Assembly (NCBI RefSeq): GCF_025961315.1
Contig: NZ_JAOQNK010000001.1
Span: 1,240,001 to 1,304,000, forward strand
Origin: Sphingobacterium kitahiroshimense
Lineage (GTDB): Bacteria; Bacteroidota; Bacteroidia; Sphingobacteriales; Sphingobacteriaceae
Reading direction: 5' to 3'
Length of the DNA: 64,000 nucleotides
Numbering within the stretch: position 1 is the stretch's first letter; each line of letters begins with the position of its first letter. The translations under genes and the position numbers were made by a program. The notes below the pieces were generated by a model. The model was not told the origin of the DNA. It saw only the letters and a list, made by a program, of their open reading frames with translations, and ran no database searches. Shown here in pieces: positions 45,074 through 53,805 of the stretch.

Positions 45074-45889
45074 TTAAAATGGCGACAGCAAACCTAGCTT
45101 AGTTCTCATTTCTATTCTAAAATTTTCAGCACCAATTTCCATACGCTTATTGAACGTTTTTATAGCATCATCGCCAGCCAAATATCGCAATTGGTCTTTG
45201 CCATCGGTAGCAGCTTCTAATACTACACCGGCAATTTCTTCTGGCTCTGTAAATTTAATAAACGTTCCATCGTTTATCTGCTTCCACATTTGGTCGTTTA
45301 TCATTTCATATCCTTCTGCCGATGCTATATCAATTCCATTTATAAAATTGCTCTTAATACCGCCTGGTGCAATGGTTTTTATACCAATATTAAATAACGA
45401 CAACTCATAAGAAATGCTTTCGCTAAATCCTTCCAAAGCCCATTTTGTAGCATTATAAACACTTCCCATTGGACCAGAAGAAAAACCAAAAATGGATGTG
45501 GTAGTGATAAATAGCCCATTTTTTCTTAGCTTAAAATACGGCAAGAACGACTTCGTAACTCTTATGACACCTGTAAGATTTGTCTCTATTTGTTTTACAA
45601 TTTGCTCATCCGTTGCGTGTTCAAAAGCACCACTCAATCCGTAACCTGCATTGTTAAAAACTACATCAATGGTATAATTTTCCGTTACAGCTTTCACGGT
45701 ATTGGCAATGGCTTCCGCATCGTTCACATCTAGTTTAACTATCGTAATATTTTCGAGTAAATTGAGTTCTGTTTCCTTTTCGGGGCTTCGCATAGATGCA
45801 ATTACATTCCAACCTTTTGATTGAAATAATTTAGCCGTTGCTTTTCCAAGCCCTGCCGATGCTCCTGTAATAAAAATTGTCTTTTGCAT
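45074..45889 (-). CDS. Short-chain dehydrogenase/reductase
   Basis: 271 residues beginning MQKTIFITGASAGLGKATAK, the same as the SDR at 8922-9737. TGASAGLG cofactor motif, NNAGYG, catalytic Ser region TTSIFGF and YNATK near 155-159. A duplicate of the AraC-linked SDR unit; downstream gene is the AraC at 44106-45023. A direct-repeat operator lies upstream. Confidence 0.9.
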   Translation of the reverse strand: MQKTIFITGASAGLGKATAKLFQSKGWNVIASMRSPEKETELNLLENITIVKLDVNDAEAIANTVKAVTENYTIDVVFNNAGYGLSGAFEHATDEQIVKQIETNLTGVIRVTKSFLPYFKLRKNGLFITTTSIFGFSSGPMGSVYNATKWALEGFSESISYELSLFNIGIKTIAPGGIKSNFINGIDIASAEGYEMINDQMWKQINDGTFIKFTEPEEIAGVVLEAATDGKDQLRYLAGDDAIKTFNKRMEIGAENFRIEMRTKLGLLSPF

Positions 45890-45942
45890 TTATTTTGTTT
45901 TAAAATTATAATGCAAAATTGGGCAGAAGTCAAAACCTGTAT

Positions 45943-45977
45943 GTTGCCAAATTGAGTAATGTTGTATCCAATATGAC
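45943..45977 (-). promoter_or_regulatory. Direct-repeat operator upstream of the second SDR
   Basis: GTTGCCAAATTGAG (45943-45956), identical to the element at 9794-9807, followed by GTTGTATCCAATATGAC (45961-45977). Same position relative to the SDR start as the first copy, supporting a conserved AraC-type site. Confidence 0.55.
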
Positions 45978-46056
45978 GAAATAGTTTTAGTTCACACTAT
46001 CGTCTATGTTTTATTTAGGGATAGTTGTACTACTATTACCGCCAGTTTCCAAATTG

Positions 46057-46200
46057 ATGCAAAGTGTATTTTGTATTGTTAGGCTTATTTCATTTGTTAA
46101 TGATACCGCAAATTTATAAAATATCTAAAATCCAGCATAAATAAAGCGGCGTTCTTTTGCTTCTTTTATTTGGTCGCCGTATGAAAAGAAGTTGGATTGT
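46057..46200. repeat. Dispersed repeat, copy R2
   Basis: Extended copy: GTGTATTTTGTATTGTT near 46066, then AAATCCAG, the core GTTCTTTTGCTTCTTTT (46151-46167) and a right arm GAAAAGAAG that can pair with CTTCTTTT. Lies between the SDR and APH genes. Confidence 0.65.
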
Positions 46201-46235
46201 TAATTCGTCATTTGCCAATGCGATGTTAGCAGTAG

Positions 46236-47219
46236 TTATTTTTTTTCTTCATAATAATCAAGCCAATTTTTTATTCTTCCAACAAACATTTTAAGGTAAT
46301 TTTCGGTAAAAAAAATATTCGACCAATCAAATCTTTGAGCTTGAACACCAAGATAAAATACAAATATTGATGCTCCAGCTTCGGGAATTAATTCAATCTC
46401 TTTTGTAGATAAATTCCTGACTTTTTGATAGCCATTTAGAAAATTTTTTGCCTTTAATTCGTATTCCTTTTTATCAGATTCTATAAAAAATAGTTGTTTC
46501 AGAAAATATCCAACATCTAAAATTAATAATCCATTTCCGCAATTATCAAAATCAAAAATTGTGATTTCATTTTCGTTGTTTACGCTTAAATTATCATACC
46601 AAATGTCTAAATGAACGATTCCTGTTGTATTTTCTAATCCATTAATTTCTTCAAATTTTTCTGGAATTTTTTTTGCAATTTCTTTTAAAAATTTCATTTC
46701 ATCCAATTCTTCGTTAAAATAATGATTTAAAAGATTGTATGGTTTGTTCAAAAGAATTTCTGAATCGTAATTTATTCTGTCTATTTCTTTATTTTCGGTT
46801 ATATTGTGAATTTTTGCCATCAAAGAACCTATTGAAAAACAAGTTTCATTCGACATAAAACGCATTTTTTCGCCTTTAGCAAATGAAAAAAGTACAGCAT
46901 ATCGAATTCCTTCAGGAGCTTTAATTTCTTGAATGAAATTTTTATTGCTATCTGAAATTGGATACGAAATAGAAAGAGAATGATTTTTGAGTAAATTGAG
47001 AAGTTCTAATTCTTGCTCAATTTCCTTTTTTGTTCGCCAATTATAACAATAAACTCGAAAGACAAATTTTGTTTCATTATCCGAAATAAAGTAGGTGTGA
47101 TTTACTCCCGTTCTAAATAATTTACACTGAAAACTTTCTGAAAGTTGATATTTTTCTTTTATAAAGTTCCCTAATTCTGTTTCTGATAAAGTTGAAGCGA
47201 TTACTGGAAAAGTTGTCAT
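46236..47219 (-). CDS. APH/choline-kinase-like phosphotransferase
   Basis: Start at the ATG at 47219 (MTTFPVIASTLSETEL); the upstream frame to 47297 lies inside repeat R3 flank. 327 residues. Catalytic loop VHLDIWYDNL (HxDxxxxN, Asp as base) and metal motif IFDFDNCGNG, as in aminoglycoside phosphotransferases and homoserine/choline kinases. No strong similarity to a named aminoglycoside resistance gene can be claimed. Single gene exactly bounded by repeats R2 and R3. Confidence 0.82.
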   Translation of the reverse strand: MTTFPVIASTLSETELGNFIKEKYQLSESFQCKLFRTGVNHTYFISDNETKFVFRVYCYNWRTKKEIEQELELLNLLKNHSLSISYPISDSNKNFIQEIKAPEGIRYAVLFSFAKGEKMRFMSNETCFSIGSLMAKIHNITENKEIDRINYDSEILLNKPYNLLNHYFNEELDEMKFLKEIAKKIPEKFEEINGLENTTGIVHLDIWYDNLSVNNENEITIFDFDNCGNGLLILDVGYFLKQLFFIESDKKEYELKAKNFLNGYQKVRNLSTKEIELIPEAGASIFVFYLGVQAQRFDWSNIFFTENYLKMFVGRIKNWLDYYEEKK

Positions 47220-47257
47220 TGAGTACTGTTGTTTAATAATTACGGCTAACTCGTAAA

Positions 47258-47410
47258 TACACGCAATGCGTATTTTGTATAGTTCACTCGGCAACAAATT
47301 TAAAAAAAATAAAGCTGTACTTTAACAAAGGATTTTAAATATCCAATAATAACTAGACGACGTTCTTTTGCTTCTTTTCTTAGGTCGCTGTGTGAAAAGA
47401 AAAGAAGTCA
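47258..47410. repeat. Dispersed repeat, copy R3
   Basis: Extended copy like R2: GCGTATTTTGTATAGTT near 47267, AATATCCAAT, core GTTCTTTTGCTTCTTTTC (47362-47379) and a right arm AAGAAAAGAAG that pairs with CTTCTTTTCTT. Same orientation as R1 and R2. Lies between the APH gene and the PRTRC cluster. Confidence 0.65.
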
Positions 47411-47539
47411 TTGCTAAATACAACAAATGGGATAATGAATATCCCACGCAAAAAACTCGCAACCTGTTTGGTAAAATGTGAAGAAAGGGAATTGTGAAGT
47501 GGTACATTTTGGCAAAGTGGTTGCATCCGCTTTAAACCG

Positions 47540-47580
47540 CAAAAATGCGTTTCCGACCGAAGCGAGGAATTGCATTTTTG
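47540..47580 (-). terminator. Possible hairpin downstream of the PRTRC thiF gene
   Basis: Arms CAAAAATGC (47540-47548) and GCATTTTTG (47572-47580) flank a 23-base loop, 18 bp beyond the thiF stop at 47598. Could terminate the PRTRC operon; no strong T run. Confidence 0.35.
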
Positions 47581-47597
47581 CCCGCCGATTTAGGCTT

Positions 47598-48407
47598 TTA
47601 GGCAACTTTTATCGGGTGGGTGCGGAAATCTTTCAGATTGTGAAAAAATCCCCTATATTCGGTCATTCCCCTGCGAAACAAGTTCCATAGCAATGAACAT
47701 CCCATTTGGGTTAAAGAGGAATTGATAAACAAATCCTGGTGCTCCAATGCTTCGGCAAGTGAGCAACTTGGCGTGTTGTCTTCTTGTTCGGATTGCCTCA
47801 GCAATTCGCCAAATTCATCGGTAACAAACGGCAGGCTTGCCACCGTTTCATACTTTTCTGAATTGGGTTGCTTTATCTCTCCGATAGTAGATAGTAGCAC
47901 TTGTCCTGTATCTTGGCTATTGCCAAAATCCAACCAATATTTTGGTTCATCTTGGAAGTGTCTGCGGTAACTTATTTCTTTAAGAATTTCAGCAACGCCA
48001 AACCTCGCCTGTACATTATCCACACAAGTAATGGTAATGATTGCCCTTGCTTTTTCGGGCATTCTCCCAAACTTGTCCTTTTCAAATTTTACCGTTTCGG
48101 CTTTCCAATTTGTACCCGCCCAACGGTTACAACGATTGATTAAAGCAACGGATTTGTATAATCCTGTTTCACTTTCTGCAAAACGCTGTCTGCCCAAATT
48201 GGCACTCGTGATAACATCATCATCCCAAACGCGGACTTGCAACCCTGCGTGTCCTAATGCTATCAAACTTTCGTTTATTTCCATTAAGGCGGTCAATACT
48301 TTTGAACCTGTACCACCTGCTCCGATAAGGTTTACCGAAATCGGATTGGTAGGATTGAGTAAATAGTTGTCCGTAAAATGAACTGCTGTTTTTGTCGTAT
48401 TCATCAC
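47598..48407 (-). CDS. PRTRC-system ThiF protein (E1-like adenylating enzyme)
   Basis: 269 residues with the E1/ThiF Rossmann motif LIGAGGTGSKVL (GxGxxG, residues 26-37) and the adenylation motif VWDDDVITSANLGRQRF (DxD and NxxRQ, about 60-77), which binds ATP and the modifier C-terminus. Belongs to the PRTRC cluster (ParB-related, ThiF-related cassette). Downstream of protein B (ATGA overlap at 48404-48407). It would activate a ubiquitin-like protein, for which PRTRC protein C is the candidate. Confidence 0.88.
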   Translation of the reverse strand: MMNTTKTAVHFTDNYLLNPTNPISVNLIGAGGTGSKVLTALMEINESLIALGHAGLQVRVWDDDVITSANLGRQRFAESETGLYKSVALINRCNRWAGTNWKAETVKFEKDKFGRMPEKARAIITITCVDNVQARFGVAEILKEISYRRHFQDEPKYWLDFGNSQDTGQVLLSTIGEIKQPNSEKYETVASLPFVTDEFGELLRQSEQEDNTPSCSLAEALEHQDLFINSSLTQMGCSLLWNLFRRGMTEYRGFFHNLKDFRTHPIKVA

Positions 48408-49123
48408 AATAGATTTTTAAGGGTTTTATTATTCTTTTTCAATACCTCTTTAGGAAAGGGTTTATCCGTATTGATAAGGTCTTTCCAAAGGGTTACAATA
48501 TTTTTTTTCGTTAAGTTTTCGCATAATGAATGACTGAAATAAGAATTGAAAAAATAATGTTCCCAAGCCTGTATAAATTCCTCAACCGAAGCCGAATTTT
48601 TAATGTCAATACTCACAGTACCCATACATACATTGCCCTTTTCGTAGATATTGAAGAAAGGTGCATAATGCAATGGCGTTTTCTCGGTGGGTCTTCTGTC
48701 GTTTGATAAAGCAAATACCGTAAGACTGCTTTTATTGGCAAACCATAGCATTGGCGGTACTTGTGCCTTGCCGTTGGAAATACCTAAACTATCCACAAAA
48801 TATATCTGCCTTTGCTGTGTTTTGGTGTACCATAGCACCGTACCTTTTTCGCTCGGATTAATATGCAGAATGTGGGTCGGCAAAATTCCCTTTGGCTTTA
48901 AAAAGGCTTTGCTATTTTCTTCATCGGTCTTTAGAGCCTTTGCCAATATATTGGCTTCTTTTACTGTCAATGGGTGGGCATTGATAGGCGTTCCGTTGCT
49001 ATCCATATCAAAATGCTCCACATACACATCGGTATTTGTGCCAATGGTTTCGTAAAAAACCAAAGCAGATTTCGGATGGTACAATGTGCCAAAATTTTCG
49101 GTGATGTCGTTTACGATGTTCAT
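48404..49123 (-). CDS. PRTRC-system protein B, E2-like fold
   Basis: 239 residues. The family (PRTRC_B, overlapping the prokaryotic E2 family D) is known for an E2-like fold; the C-terminal half here holds HYAPFFNIYEKGNVCMGTVSI, with a Cys flanked by small residues in the position of an E2 active Cys (about residue 180). Overlaps the ThiF gene by 4 bp, an arrangement expected for coupled E1-E2 expression. Transthiolation activity has not been shown by sequence. Confidence 0.8.
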   Translation of the reverse strand: MNIVNDITENFGTLYHPKSALVFYETIGTNTDVYVEHFDMDSNGTPINAHPLTVKEANILAKALKTDEENSKAFLKPKGILPTHILHINPSEKGTVLWYTKTQQRQIYFVDSLGISNGKAQVPPMLWFANKSSLTVFALSNDRRPTEKTPLHYAPFFNIYEKGNVCMGTVSIDIKNSASVEEFIQAWEHYFFNSYFSHSLCENLTKKNIVTLWKDLINTDKPFPKEVLKKNNKTLKNLL

Positions 49124-50283
49124 TTTTCTGTTGTTTTATAGTCGTCTAATATTGTGCAGAGGTCATGCAATAAGGCAAACAAGCGGTTCTCAAAATCGAG
49201 ATTTGTTGTTGGTATTTCACTTACGTCAAATCGCTTGGAAATGGTTGGTTCTTCCATTGCTCCGTACTCGTTAAATTCATTGTTGATGGTATCGGAAAGG
49301 TTTTCAAATAGCCAGCCTTTGGTATCGGAAATAAAAGAGATATATTTTTCCATTCCGATTGCTTCGTTTTCGTAATCATCATAAGGGTCTTGTTCAGGCA
49401 ATGGTGCGTTTCTGAAAATGCTTGCGTTCGGATATTCTTTAAATATGGCAAACGCATTGCGAGCTACCTGCCAACATTCCCTGTCGAACGTATCAAGGCT
49501 TTTAAATCGGCTCAAACGTTGTTCAAATATGGTTAGATTGATACGGTTAAATAGTTTTTGTTCTATTGTATCGCCAATAAATTCTGCATTTCTCAACTCA
49601 CTTTTGTACGTTTCAGTTTCGTCCGTTTCCTCGTCCTGTTCTACCCAATCTTTGTGCATTTCATATTGCCAATACAGATAGCTGTCTTCCTGCCTGTAAT
49701 ATGGAATGTTGGCAATATGGTACAAGTAACTACATACTGATATTAAAAGTTGTGCAGTCTTTTTACGCTTCGGGTCTTTGAGCATCTTAAAAAGCGGTAC
49801 AATAGGAATATAATACAAGGTTGTACCTGTATTGTATCGTTCCTCACTTGTGAAGTAGGTTTTCTTACTGTCCTGTACCAATTTGAAACTATCCCAATTG
49901 ATATTGGTACGTTTTGCCTTGGTTTCCATATCCCACATAGCCAATGTTATATTGTAGGGAAACTCAAAATCTTGGGTTTGCATTGGCTCAATGCTGTAAT
50001 GCTCGGCAAGTTTGGAAAGGGACTTGTAAAAATCCCTCTCCGTTTTCTCACAAGCCTGTACGGATTGTGCTGTTTTCAGTTTAGGCAGAAACGTACACTT
50101 TAGAATACCATTGGTAGCATTGCTATTGGTACGGATTTCTGCTTGTCTTTCTGCACTTGGCTTGCGTCCTTTGGTCTTTGTAGCCAATTGGCGAACTCGC
50201 CCAACTGTCGGTGCAATTGCCGTTGTCGTTTCTGTTCGGGTATGCTGATAGTTCCCGATATGATGTTGGGTTGCATAATTCAT
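49120..50283 (-). CDS. PRTRC-cluster protein, unknown (possible protein F position)
   Basis: 387 residues, between proteins C and B, overlapping B by 4 bp. No named fold. Basic disordered N-terminus (RTETTTAIAPTVGRVRQLATKTKGRKPSAERQ) then a helical body with PIVPLFKMLKDPKRKKTAQLLISVCSYL and an acidic middle (EQDEETDETETY). It occurs with this cluster in other Bacteroidota elements; whether it is the same as PRTRC protein F could not be decided. Confidence 0.7.
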   Translation of the reverse strand: MNYATQHHIGNYQHTRTETTTAIAPTVGRVRQLATKTKGRKPSAERQAEIRTNSNATNGILKCTFLPKLKTAQSVQACEKTERDFYKSLSKLAEHYSIEPMQTQDFEFPYNITLAMWDMETKAKRTNINWDSFKLVQDSKKTYFTSEERYNTGTTLYYIPIVPLFKMLKDPKRKKTAQLLISVCSYLYHIANIPYYRQEDSYLYWQYEMHKDWVEQDEETDETETYKSELRNAEFIGDTIEQKLFNRINLTIFEQRLSRFKSLDTFDRECWQVARNAFAIFKEYPNASIFRNAPLPEQDPYDDYENEAIGMEKYISFISDTKGWLFENLSDTINNEFNEYGAMEEPTISKRFDVSEIPTTNLDFENRLFALLHDLCTILDDYKTTEK

Positions 50284-50300
50284 CGTTTTATAATTTTGGT

Positions 50301-50519
50301 TTAACCTTTCGTACCCATTACGCTCTCAAATTTGTACTCGACTGCATCATCTTTGATTTGCGGTGCAGATGCTTTTGCGGTTGTCAAAATCGGGTACATA
50401 TTGGCGTAAAAATTCATTACTGCTTCCACGCTCCAACGTGGTTCGGGGTCAGTCAGTCTGATGTCCTGTCCTTTATCTTTGAGTATGAAAACTCGCTCTA
50501 ATTGTGTTGCTAATAACAT
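50301..50519 (-). CDS. PRTRC-system protein C, small ubiquitin-like protein
   Basis: 72 residues, the size and sequence type of PRTRC_C (MLLATQLERVFILKDKGQDIRLTDPEP, then WSVEAVMNFYANMYP). The family is related to prokaryotic ubiquitin-like proteins and has a beta-grasp pattern. It ends in Gly (ESVMGTKG), as needed for activation by an E1. It stands between proteins E and the 387-residue protein. Confidence 0.8.
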   Translation of the reverse strand: MLLATQLERVFILKDKGQDIRLTDPEPRWSVEAVMNFYANMYPILTTAKASAPQIKDDAVEYKFESVMGTKG

Positions 50520-50538
50520 AATTGCTCGTTTTTAAGTG

Positions 50539-51144
50539 TTAATACTGTTCCTCTTCGTCCGTTTCAATGGGATAGTCGTTTGTCGCTTCTTTCACTTGTG
50601 GCGGTTCGGGTGTTGCTTCTTCCATTGCTCCGAAAAGGCTCGGTGTTGCGAACTTGTCGGACAATGATGTTTTGCGTTTGCGTATCTCGTCCGCTTTTTC
50701 GGGAAACTCAGCTATATCGGGTATTTTCATCCACGCTTCACGGAATTTGCCCTCTTTCTCCAACTCGTCAGCCTTTGCCATAGCATCTTTAAATTTCTTG
50801 TCTTTGGCTTCTTTTTCCTTTTTCTCTTTTTCGGCTTTTTCTTTCTCAATTGCCGATTGCTTTTTAACTTCTTCCAATTGCTTTAGGAATTTTTCCATAT
50901 CCACCATTAAGCCCGATACCTTTTGTATAGGCGTAGTTATCTGCTCAAAAAATCCCTCATCAAATTCTTGGGGCGTAGCATTAAATGTTAATGGGGGAAT
51001 ACCGTTTTTGGCATTATCTCCGCATTTTTCGTTGTTAAGCAATACCGTTACAATTAGGTTGCTTTCTATTCCTTTTGAAATGTTCAGTTGTAAAACTCCT
51101 GTAAAGTCCAACTGCTGTATTTGATTGAAAAAATTTGTATTCAT
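50539..51144 (-). CDS. PRTRC-system protein E
   Basis: 201 residues matching PRTRC_E in the first 95 (FFNQIQQLDFTGVLQLNISKG, LPPLTFNATPQEFDEGFFE-like segment PPLTFNATPQEFDEGFF), then a long charged coiled coil of Lys/Glu (EKEKAEKEKKEKEAKDKK, about 103-120) and an acidic tail. Function not known. Overlaps the next upstream gene by 4 bp. Confidence 0.82.
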   Translation of the reverse strand: MNTNFFNQIQQLDFTGVLQLNISKGIESNLIVTVLLNNEKCGDNAKNGIPPLTFNATPQEFDEGFFEQITTPIQKVSGLMVDMEKFLKQLEEVKKQSAIEKEKAEKEKKEKEAKDKKFKDAMAKADELEKEGKFREAWMKIPDIAEFPEKADEIRKRKTSLSDKFATPSLFGAMEEATPEPPQVKEATNDYPIETDEEEQY

Positions 51145-51350
51145 CGTTCTGAAATTTTAATTGTTGAAGATTGTTTTTTGATTACTGTCAGTTTCTCGTA
51201 CATATCTATCCAATAGGCTTTTTGCCTTTTGTCGAACTCCGAAAAACGTTTGTCTTTATGGTGGTATTCTTTGTAATCTGCTGTTATTCGGATAGCTTCG
51301 TCAAGGTCTGTTACTTCGATTTGGAAACCGTTTAAATCAATTATTTTCAT
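51141..51350 (-). CDS. Small PRTRC-cluster protein, unknown
   Basis: 69 residues; Tyr/Lys/Asp-rich (DYKEYHHKDKRFSEFDKRQKAYWIDMYEKL). No known domain. Overlaps both neighbours by 4 bp, so it is certainly read as part of the operon. A 3-helix adaptor is likely from composition, but this is a guess. Confidence 0.65.
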   Translation of the reverse strand: MKIIDLNGFQIEVTDLDEAIRITADYKEYHHKDKRFSEFDKRQKAYWIDMYEKLTVIKKQSSTIKISER

Positions 51351-51823
51351 AGTGTTGTAATTTTACGTTCCAAAAGAGTTTCCAATATCTCGTAATCGCT
51401 TTCGTATTCTTCGCCCTCAAAGTGGTAGAGGTCTGTTTCTTCGTCCTGCTCGTAGGTTTCAAAATCATCACCGCTCAAAAATATATCGCTGAGTATGCTA
51501 TCCCGATAAGTTGCTCTGCCATAAACAAGGTTTCCCATTTCCTCATAGTCCTGTACAAAATCAACTTGGTAGTATTCTGCTATTCTTTGGACAATTTCAA
51601 TATTAGGTGACCACTTTGTTTCGTATTGAAATTGCCCTTCATCGCCCTCGTTCCAATAGATATTGAAGAAATACCCACCGTTGGTATCTTCCATAAATTC
51701 GGGTAGTTGCCCTTCTTCGGTTTTTTCTTCCTTTTCCTTCATTGATTGGAAAAGTTCTTGTATTGCTGTGATTGCTTCGGGTTTCCCCTCGAATACAACC
51801 GTATTACTGCACCAATTTGCCAT
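51347..51823 (-). CDS. Api92/DUF1281-like ferredoxin-fold protein
   Basis: 158 residues beginning MANWCSNTVVFEGKPEAI, the hallmark of Api92/DUF1281-like proteins, which occur in phage and mobile elements. WSPNIEIVQRIAEYYQVDFVQDYEEMG is also typical. Highly acidic (pI low), reminiscent of DNA-mimic proteins. Role unknown. Confidence 0.75.
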   Translation of the reverse strand: MANWCSNTVVFEGKPEAITAIQELFQSMKEKEEKTEEGQLPEFMEDTNGGYFFNIYWNEGDEGQFQYETKWSPNIEIVQRIAEYYQVDFVQDYEEMGNLVYGRATYRDSILSDIFLSGDDFETYEQDEETDLYHFEGEEYESDYEILETLLERKITTL

Positions 51824-51875
51824 AACTTTTGTTTTTAGTAGGCTACCACCGATTAAAGCGGTAGCCTGTAGTTAG

Positions 51876-52949
51876 TTAATTAAGATTTAGGATTTCCGCA
51901 CCGTCTAAAGCAAATTCGTTACACAAGTCAAATGCTTTCTGTGATTTGAGTTGGGCAGTACCACCCAATACAATGCTTTGTAATTTGGCTTCGTCATTCT
52001 TGTAATTTCTCACGTTCTGATAGTAGCCTGTAACAGCGTTGTATGCTCCGAACAAAGTGCCTTTTGTCGTGTCCATTTGCTGTGTATCGCTTATCATTGC
52101 GTATGCAAATGCGTCCTCAACGGTATTTTTGAATACGGTGGAAATTTCATCCATAGCACCTTTTTTCAGCAAATCAAAGGTTTCCTTATTCGGGCAAAGT
52201 GCCAATTGGATTAGCTTTTTAACCTCTTGGTCTGTTACCTTTACTTTTGCCCACTCATTAAAAATGCCCTCTAATTGGTTGCTAAATGTATTGGCAAGTC
52301 CCATAATCTTATGGGCATTCTCAACACGTTGTTTTGCTCCCGAAGTGTGTTTGATGCGGACAACATTAGTCATACTGCGTAATGAAGCGTTTAAGGTATT
52401 TTGACAAACAATTCTGATAGGCGTGAATGCGGCTGTGATACTTCCGCTACCATCGTGCGAAGTGGTTAGGAAAATGTACTTTTCCGTTACATCGTCGCCA
52501 TTGCCTACACGGATATAATCGGGCAATTTGGCTGTGATAAATATGCGTTCTCCGTTGCCTAATGCTCCTGCGGTTTCGTACAGAATACCATCGCCACCAC
52601 CTACAATAGCATCAAAGAAATTAAAGGCTTCACGGTTTTGTACAATGTGGTAATCCTTACCGACTACTCCCAATACTGCATTGTTATCGGTGCGTATGTT
52701 GGCAAAATAGTTAGGAACTTCTAATTCACTACTGCCTATCTCTATGCCGTTAGCTGTTTCGATAATGCCCGAACCTTTGGTAAATAGTGGGGATTTTACG
52801 ACTTCGTAATCTAATCCTGCGTGTTTGATAGCTTCCTCGCTTGTCGGGTACTGTTCTACGATTTGCCCCAAGTTGTGCCACGCTTTTTGCTGAACGCTGA
52901 AAAATGAATAACGTCCTGTTCTCTCGTTGAAATTGATATTATGTGCCAT
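51876..52949 (-). CDS. DUF932 protein (phage/plasmid-like)
   Basis: 357 residues with the DUF932 signature MAHNINFNERTGRYSFFSVQQKAWHNLG, FANIRTDNNAVLGVVGKDYHIVQNREAF and GSGSITAAFTPIRIVCQNTL. DUF932 proteins are common in conjugative elements and phages and are often next to SSB; an antirestriction or DNA-maintenance role has been proposed but not proven. Lies between the Api92-like and ssb genes. Confidence 0.88.
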   Translation of the reverse strand: MAHNINFNERTGRYSFFSVQQKAWHNLGQIVEQYPTSEEAIKHAGLDYEVVKSPLFTKGSGIIETANGIEIGSSELEVPNYFANIRTDNNAVLGVVGKDYHIVQNREAFNFFDAIVGGGDGILYETAGALGNGERIFITAKLPDYIRVGNGDDVTEKYIFLTTSHDGSGSITAAFTPIRIVCQNTLNASLRSMTNVVRIKHTSGAKQRVENAHKIMGLANTFSNQLEGIFNEWAKVKVTDQEVKKLIQLALCPNKETFDLLKKGAMDEISTVFKNTVEDAFAYAMISDTQQMDTTKGTLFGAYNAVTGYYQNVRNYKNDEAKLQSIVLGGTAQLKSQKAFDLCNEFALDGAEILNLN

Positions 52950-52992
52950 AATGTTAAAAATTTGATGTTAAAAAATGATTGAATACTTGTTG

Positions 52993-53385
52993 TTAAAATG
53001 GGAGGTCGTCCTCTGCTCCCTGTGTTGTAAATCCGTTGCTTTCAGATTGTGCAGTAGCCTGTATGGTTTCGGCTCTCCTGCCTCCTGCAAGCGGTTTGAA
53101 GTCAGAGGTATGAAAGTTCAAACCTGCCTTTGCTTCTCCGTCTTTGCCTACCCACGCTCTTGTGCTTACCCTGCCAGTCAGTTCTACCAATAGACCTTTG
53201 GTGAGTATCTTCACTGCGTTCGGGGTTCTCCAATATGAGCAGTCGAAATAGGCGGTTTGCTCCACTCGTTCGCCCTGTTTGGTTTTGTAGCTGTCGTTTA
53301 CCGCTACTGAAAAGTTTACTACTTGTTTTCCGTTTGACGTTGTGCGTACTTCCGCATCCCTTGTCAGTCTTCCTGTGATGTTCAT
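52993..53385 (-). CDS. ssb: Single-stranded DNA-binding protein
   Basis: 130 residues with OB-fold (MNITGRLTRDAEVRTTSNGKQVVNFSVAVNDSYKT; TAYFDCSYWRT) and the acidic tip DDLPF at the C-terminus, which recruits repair and replication proteins. It coats ssDNA generated during conjugative transfer or replication of the element. Confidence 0.93.
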   Translation of the reverse strand: MNITGRLTRDAEVRTTSNGKQVVNFSVAVNDSYKTKQGERVEQTAYFDCSYWRTPNAVKILTKGLLVELTGRVSTRAWVGKDGEAKAGLNFHTSDFKPLAGGRRAETIQATAQSESNGFTTQGAEDDLPF

Positions 53386-53753
53386 AATCGTCCTGTTTTA
53401 AAAGTTTTACATTTTGTTACGTTCGCTTTTCTCGTTTCCTGCTTCCTGTTGTGGTTTGCTCCGCTTCGCTTCGCATAATTTTTTCCAAAAGAAAAACCGG
53501 AAAAAAGAAAGCAGATAATCCAAGCGGGCAACAGCGAAGACCAAGAAAAAAAATGATTTAATGGGGGTTCCTTTAGGGGGAAACCGTTCATTCATTTTTT
53601 TTATTGGTGGGTGGGTGCGGTGGCTGCCCGCTATAACTTAGCTGCCTTTTTACCGGTTGATTGTGGAAATATTCTGTTCTAATTTTTATGGAATAAATGA
53701 CCAGGCTATGAGAGCCTGAAATAGAGGTTGGAATAATCGAAAAGTAAGGGCAT
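53386..53753. other. Non-coding stretch between ssb and the integrase terminator
   Basis: No convincing gene. It contains purine- and pyrimidine-rich runs, G-rich tracts around 53564-53582 and 53607-53620, and a hairpin (arms CAGGCT/AGCCTG, 53702-53718). Short reading frames on the minus strand around 53382-53595 overlap one another and look like chance. Confidence 0.5.
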
Positions 53754-53780
53754 AAAAAAAGCAGAACCGTTAAGTTCTGC
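53754..53780 (-). terminator. Intrinsic terminator downstream of the integrase
   Basis: On the minus strand the stem GCAGAAC/GTTCTGC (53761-53767 with 53774-53780) is followed by seven T. Ends the integrase transcript 26 bp beyond its stop. Confidence 0.88.
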
Positions 53781-53805
53781 TGTGTTGTGAAGTAATAAAA
53801 GTTAA

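Noticed and set aside
46236..47219. Calling the APH-like protein an aminoglycoside resistance gene
   Set aside because: It has the kinase motifs but no specific similarity to a named resistance enzyme that I can support.
53382..53595. Two overlapping minus-strand frames of 62-69 codons next to ssb
   Set aside because: They overlap each other in different frames, use codons unlike neighbours and encode no recognisable segment.
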